Source of the DNA: Solirubrobacteraceae bacterium
Lineage (GTDB): Bacteria > Actinomycetota > Thermoleophilia > Solirubrobacterales > Solirubrobacteraceae
Reading direction: 5' to 3'
DNA: 8,172 nt
Assembly (NCBI GenBank): GCA_024710825.1
Contig: JANJUA010000252.1
Coordinates: 1 to 8,172 of the forward strand
Shown here piece by piece: positions 6,144 to 8,172 of this stretch (position 1 is its first letter; the number at the start of each line of letters is the position of its first letter). The notes beneath the pieces are model-generated. The model was not told the origin of the DNA. It ran no database searches and worked only from the letters and a program-made list of their open reading frames with translations. A program made the translations under genes and the position numbers.

Positions 6144-7175
6144 TTATGGCGAAGAAATCGCCGCGGCGATGGCCGGCACCGCGCGATCGACTTCCCCGGG
6201 CCCGATGTCGAGGTGCGTCCACAGCCTCACGGCCTCCCCGCCCGACCCGGGCGACGCCAGGACGCCGCGCGACGCGAGCCGGCCGATCGCGTCCGCGCCG
6301 GCGAGTCCCATGCCCGAGGCGTCGATCAGCACGCAGTTCGTCTCGACCGCGGCAGGATCGACCGCCACGCCGGCGGCGGCGAGGCCGTCGGCCAGGCGGC
6401 GGGCGTTGACGTGGTCGTCCTCGAGGCGGGTGACGTGCTCGTCGAGCGCGTACACGCCCGCCGCCGCGACGACGCCCGCCTGGCGCATCGCCCCGCCCAG
6501 CAGGCGCCGGCGCTCGCGCGCCTCGTCGATCAGGCTCGCCGAGCCGGCGAGCAGCGCACCGAACGGGCAGCCCAGGCCCTTCGTGAGGCACAGCGTGACG
6601 GCGTCGAAGGCGCCTCCCCAGGCGCTCGCCGGCGTCGCCGTCGCCACGGCGGCGTTCAAGAGGCGGGCGCCGTCGAGGTGCGCGGTCAGGCCGAGCTCGC
6701 GGGCCGCCGCGACGACGTCGAGGGCGAGGCGCACCGGCCACACGCGCCCGCCGGCGTCGGCGTGTGTGTTCTCGATGGTCACGACGCCGCTCGGCTCCAC
6801 CGCTCCCGTCTGCGAGCGCGCGGCCCGGTGGAGGTCCTCGGGCTCGAACGTCCCGCCGGTGCCCTCGACCCCGCGGGCCATGAGCCCCGCGACGACGGCC
6901 GCGCCGCCGAGCTCACGCTGGAAGACGTGCGACGCGGCGTCGCCGATCAGGTCGTCGCCGGGCTTCGCCAGCGTCCACAGCGCGATCAGGTTTCCCATCG
7001 TCGCCGAGGTGACGAAGACGGCCGCCTCCTGTCCGAGCAGCCCCGCCGCCCGCTCCTCGAGCGCGCGCACCGTCGGGTCCTCGCCCCTCTGCTCGTCACC
7101 GACCTCGGCCTCGGCCATCGCCCGGCGCATCGCCGGCGTCGGCTTCGTCGCCGTGTCGCCGCGGAGGTCGATCAC
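6144..7175 (-). CDS. Low-specificity threonine aldolase-like PLP enzyme
   Basis: A 343-residue fold-type I PLP enzyme of the beta-eliminating lyase/threonine aldolase family. It starts IDLRGDTATKPTPAMRRAMAEAEVGDEQRGEDPT, very close to the family N-terminal signature. Further marks are SHVF with His83 (cofactor-stacking position), ENTHADAGG (135-143), HLDGARLLNA with Asp168 and Arg171, the Schiff-base lysine Lys199 in LCLTKGLGCPFG, and GGAMRQAG (228-234). Family enzymes split threonine or other beta-hydroxy amino acids into glycine and an aldehyde; the preferred side chain is not predictable. The GTG at 7175 overlaps the ureohydrolase stop (GTGA) and lacks its own ribosome site, so translation is probably coupled. 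The frame extends open far upstream, but that part is a shadow of the ureohydrolase gene. The TAA stop lies four bases from the importer promoter. Confidence 0.9.
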   Translation of the reverse strand: MIDLRGDTATKPTPAMRRAMAEAEVGDEQRGEDPTVRALEERAAGLLGQEAAVFVTSATMGNLIALWTLAKPGDDLIGDAASHVFQRELGGAAVVAGLMARGVEGTGGTFEPEDLHRAARSQTGAVEPSGVVTIENTHADAGGRVWPVRLALDVVAAARELGLTAHLDGARLLNAAVATATPASAWGGAFDAVTLCLTKGLGCPFGALLAGSASLIDEARERRRLLGGAMRQAGVVAAAGVYALDEHVTRLEDDHVNARRLADGLAAAGVAVDPAAVETNCVLIDASGMGLAGADAIGRLASRGVLASPGSGGEAVRLWTHLDIGPGEVDRAVPAIAAAISSP

Positions 7176-8104
7176 GCGGCGGCGTCGTGCCGGGCGGCCA
7201 GGAAGGTGAGGAGGGCCGAGGCCGCCAGATGCGCGGTCATCCCGCCGAGGTCGTGCTCCGGAGCCACCTCCATGACGTCGATCCCGAGCGCCTTGGGATG
7301 CCGTCCGAACGCCCAGGCGATCTCCAGCAGCTGGTGGCCCGTGAGCCCGGCGACGGCGGGAGTCCCCGTCCCGGGCGCGTGGGCCGCGTCGACAGCGTCG
7401 ATGTCGATCGACAGCCAGATCCCGGTCGTGCCGTCGCCGGCGAGCTCGAGCGCGCGCGCGACGTGCGCGTCGACGCCGTCGCGGTGCAGCTCGCGGGCCG
7501 AGACCACGCTCGCGCCCGCGTCGCGCAGGTAGCGGCGGTAGACGCCGCTGTTGTGCCAGCCGCCGATGCCGAGCTGGACGACGTTGCGGCCCGCGACGTA
7601 GCCGTCGAGCCGCTCCATGGCGTAGCGGAACGGCACGCCCGCCGAGACCTCGCCGTGCTGGGAGACGCGGACGTCGTGGTGCGCGTCGATCGAGATCACG
7701 CCGATCGGGCCGGCCACCGTCCGCGCCAGCCCGCGGAGCACCGGGAAGGTGAGGCCGTGGTCGCCGCCGAGGACCACGAGCGGCGCGTCGTCGCCGGCCA
7801 GCACGGCGACGACCTCCGACACCCGGTCCCACGTCTCGTCGATCCGCGTCTGGATCACGTCCACGTCGCCGTGGTCCGCGACGCGCGGGGCATCGGCGAG
7901 GTCGACGTCGAAGTTGGCGTCGTAGCACAGGCAGGTCGCGAGGGCGGCGCGGTTGGCGCCCGGCCCGAAGCGCGACCCGCGCCGGCCGAGCGTCGTCGTG
8001 TCGAACGGCAGCCCGACCACGTTCGCGAGCGCACGCTCGACCTCGGCGGCCGGCCGGACGAGGTCGGCGACCGGGTCGTCGTGCTCGTCGCGCAGCGCGG
8101 GCAC
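7172..8104 (-). CDS. Ureohydrolase family protein (agmatinase/guanidino-acid hydrolase type)
   Basis: A 310-residue Mn-dependent hydrolase of the arginase/agmatinase superfamily. The binuclear metal ligands are all present: His116 in GGDHGLTFP, Asp140-His142-Asp144 in SIDAHHDVR, and Asp234-Asp236 in SIDIDAVDAAHAPGTGTP, with Glu279 in DVMEVAPEHD. In the third motif the usual DP is Asp239-Ala240. The PGTGTP and GVPFR features favour the agmatinase/guanidinobutyrase/proclavaminate-amidinohydrolase branch over true arginase. The reaction would release urea (or, less likely, formamide) from a guanidino (or formimino) compound. The GTG at 8104 is the only conventional start near the homologous region. 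The frame stays open to the window edge and no ribosome site precedes the GTG, so the N-terminus is uncertain. It heads a two-gene unit with the aldolase and has its own operator-bearing promoter. Confidence 0.9.
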   Translation of the reverse strand: MPALRDEHDDPVADLVRPAAEVERALANVVGLPFDTTTLGRRGSRFGPGANRAALATCLCYDANFDVDLADAPRVADHGDVDVIQTRIDETWDRVSEVVAVLAGDDAPLVVLGGDHGLTFPVLRGLARTVAGPIGVISIDAHHDVRVSQHGEVSAGVPFRYAMERLDGYVAGRNVVQLGIGGWHNSGVYRRYLRDAGASVVSARELHRDGVDAHVARALELAGDGTTGIWLSIDIDAVDAAHAPGTGTPAVAGLTGHQLLEIAWAFGRHPKALGIDVMEVAPEHDLGGMTAHLAASALLTFLAARHDAAA

Positions 8105-8153
8105 GAGCCCGGGCGCGGCGATGAGATGTGGAGCGGACGGCGACAGGCGGCTT

Positions 8154-8172
8154 ATTGGATCAGTGGACGAGT
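8154..8172 (-). promoter_or_regulatory. Partial promoter with operator C, upstream of the ureohydrolase gene
   Basis: Transcribed sense GTCCACTGATCCAAT (8168-8154) matches the T-N-N-ACTGAT-N-N-AAT core of the other two sites. Its last six bases, TCCAAT, correspond to the -10 of the complete promoters. The matching -35 would fall at 8177-8182, outside the window. Transcription would begin near 8147, giving a leader of about 43 bases to the GTG at 8104. Confidence 0.55.

Noticed and set aside
5832..7532. A plus-strand frame of 566 codons across the importer leader, aldolase and ureohydrolase
   Set aside because: It crosses two convincing minus-strand genes and a promoter, and its product is a Pro/Arg/Ala-rich shadow without motifs.

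Overview
The window is very GC-rich and every gene lies on the minus strand. Tight GTGA/ATGA overlaps, a TTG start, a GTG start and an apparently leaderless regulator promoter fit a high-GC actinobacterium. The class cannot be fixed from this sequence. Read in the direction of transcription (high to low coordinates) there are three compact transcription units.

Unit 1 (about 8168 to 6144) encodes an agmatinase/arginase-type ureohydrolase overlapping a PLP-dependent threonine-aldolase-like enzyme. Unit 2 (about 6139 to 3139) encodes an NMT1/THI5-class ABC importer: ATPase, permease and lipoprotein binding protein. It ends at a strong GC hairpin. Unit 3 (from 3138 to beyond position 1) encodes an FCD-type GntR regulator, an isochorismatase-like cysteine hydrolase, an M20-family amidohydrolase and the N-terminal part of a luciferase-like monooxygenase cut off by the window edge.

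The main observation is that the start of all three units carries the same element. In the transcribed sense it reads T-N-N-ACTGAT-N-N-AAT, and it overlaps a predicted -10 hexamer and the adjoining spacer. In the two complete cases a good -35 hexamer lies exactly 17 bases upstream of that -10. The core ACTGAT was found nowhere else in the window. The simplest reading is a local regulon in which the GntR protein represses its own operon, the importer operon and the ureohydrolase/aldolase operon by covering the -10 region.

Together the genes look like one dedicated uptake-and-catabolism locus for a small nitrogen-containing compound. The importer brings it in; a flavin monooxygenase, a RutB-like cysteine hydrolase and an M20 amidohydrolase could open and deacylate it; a ureohydrolase could release urea from a guanidino group; and an aldolase could cleave a beta-hydroxy amino acid. 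The substrate cannot be read from the sequence. Smaller points of interest are two short reading frames overlapping the starts of operon genes, tandem hairpins before the binding-protein gene, and an M20 enzyme lacking two normally conserved active-site residues. No RNA genes, mobile elements, CRISPR arrays or long repeats were seen, and no gene-free stretch exceeds 300 bases.
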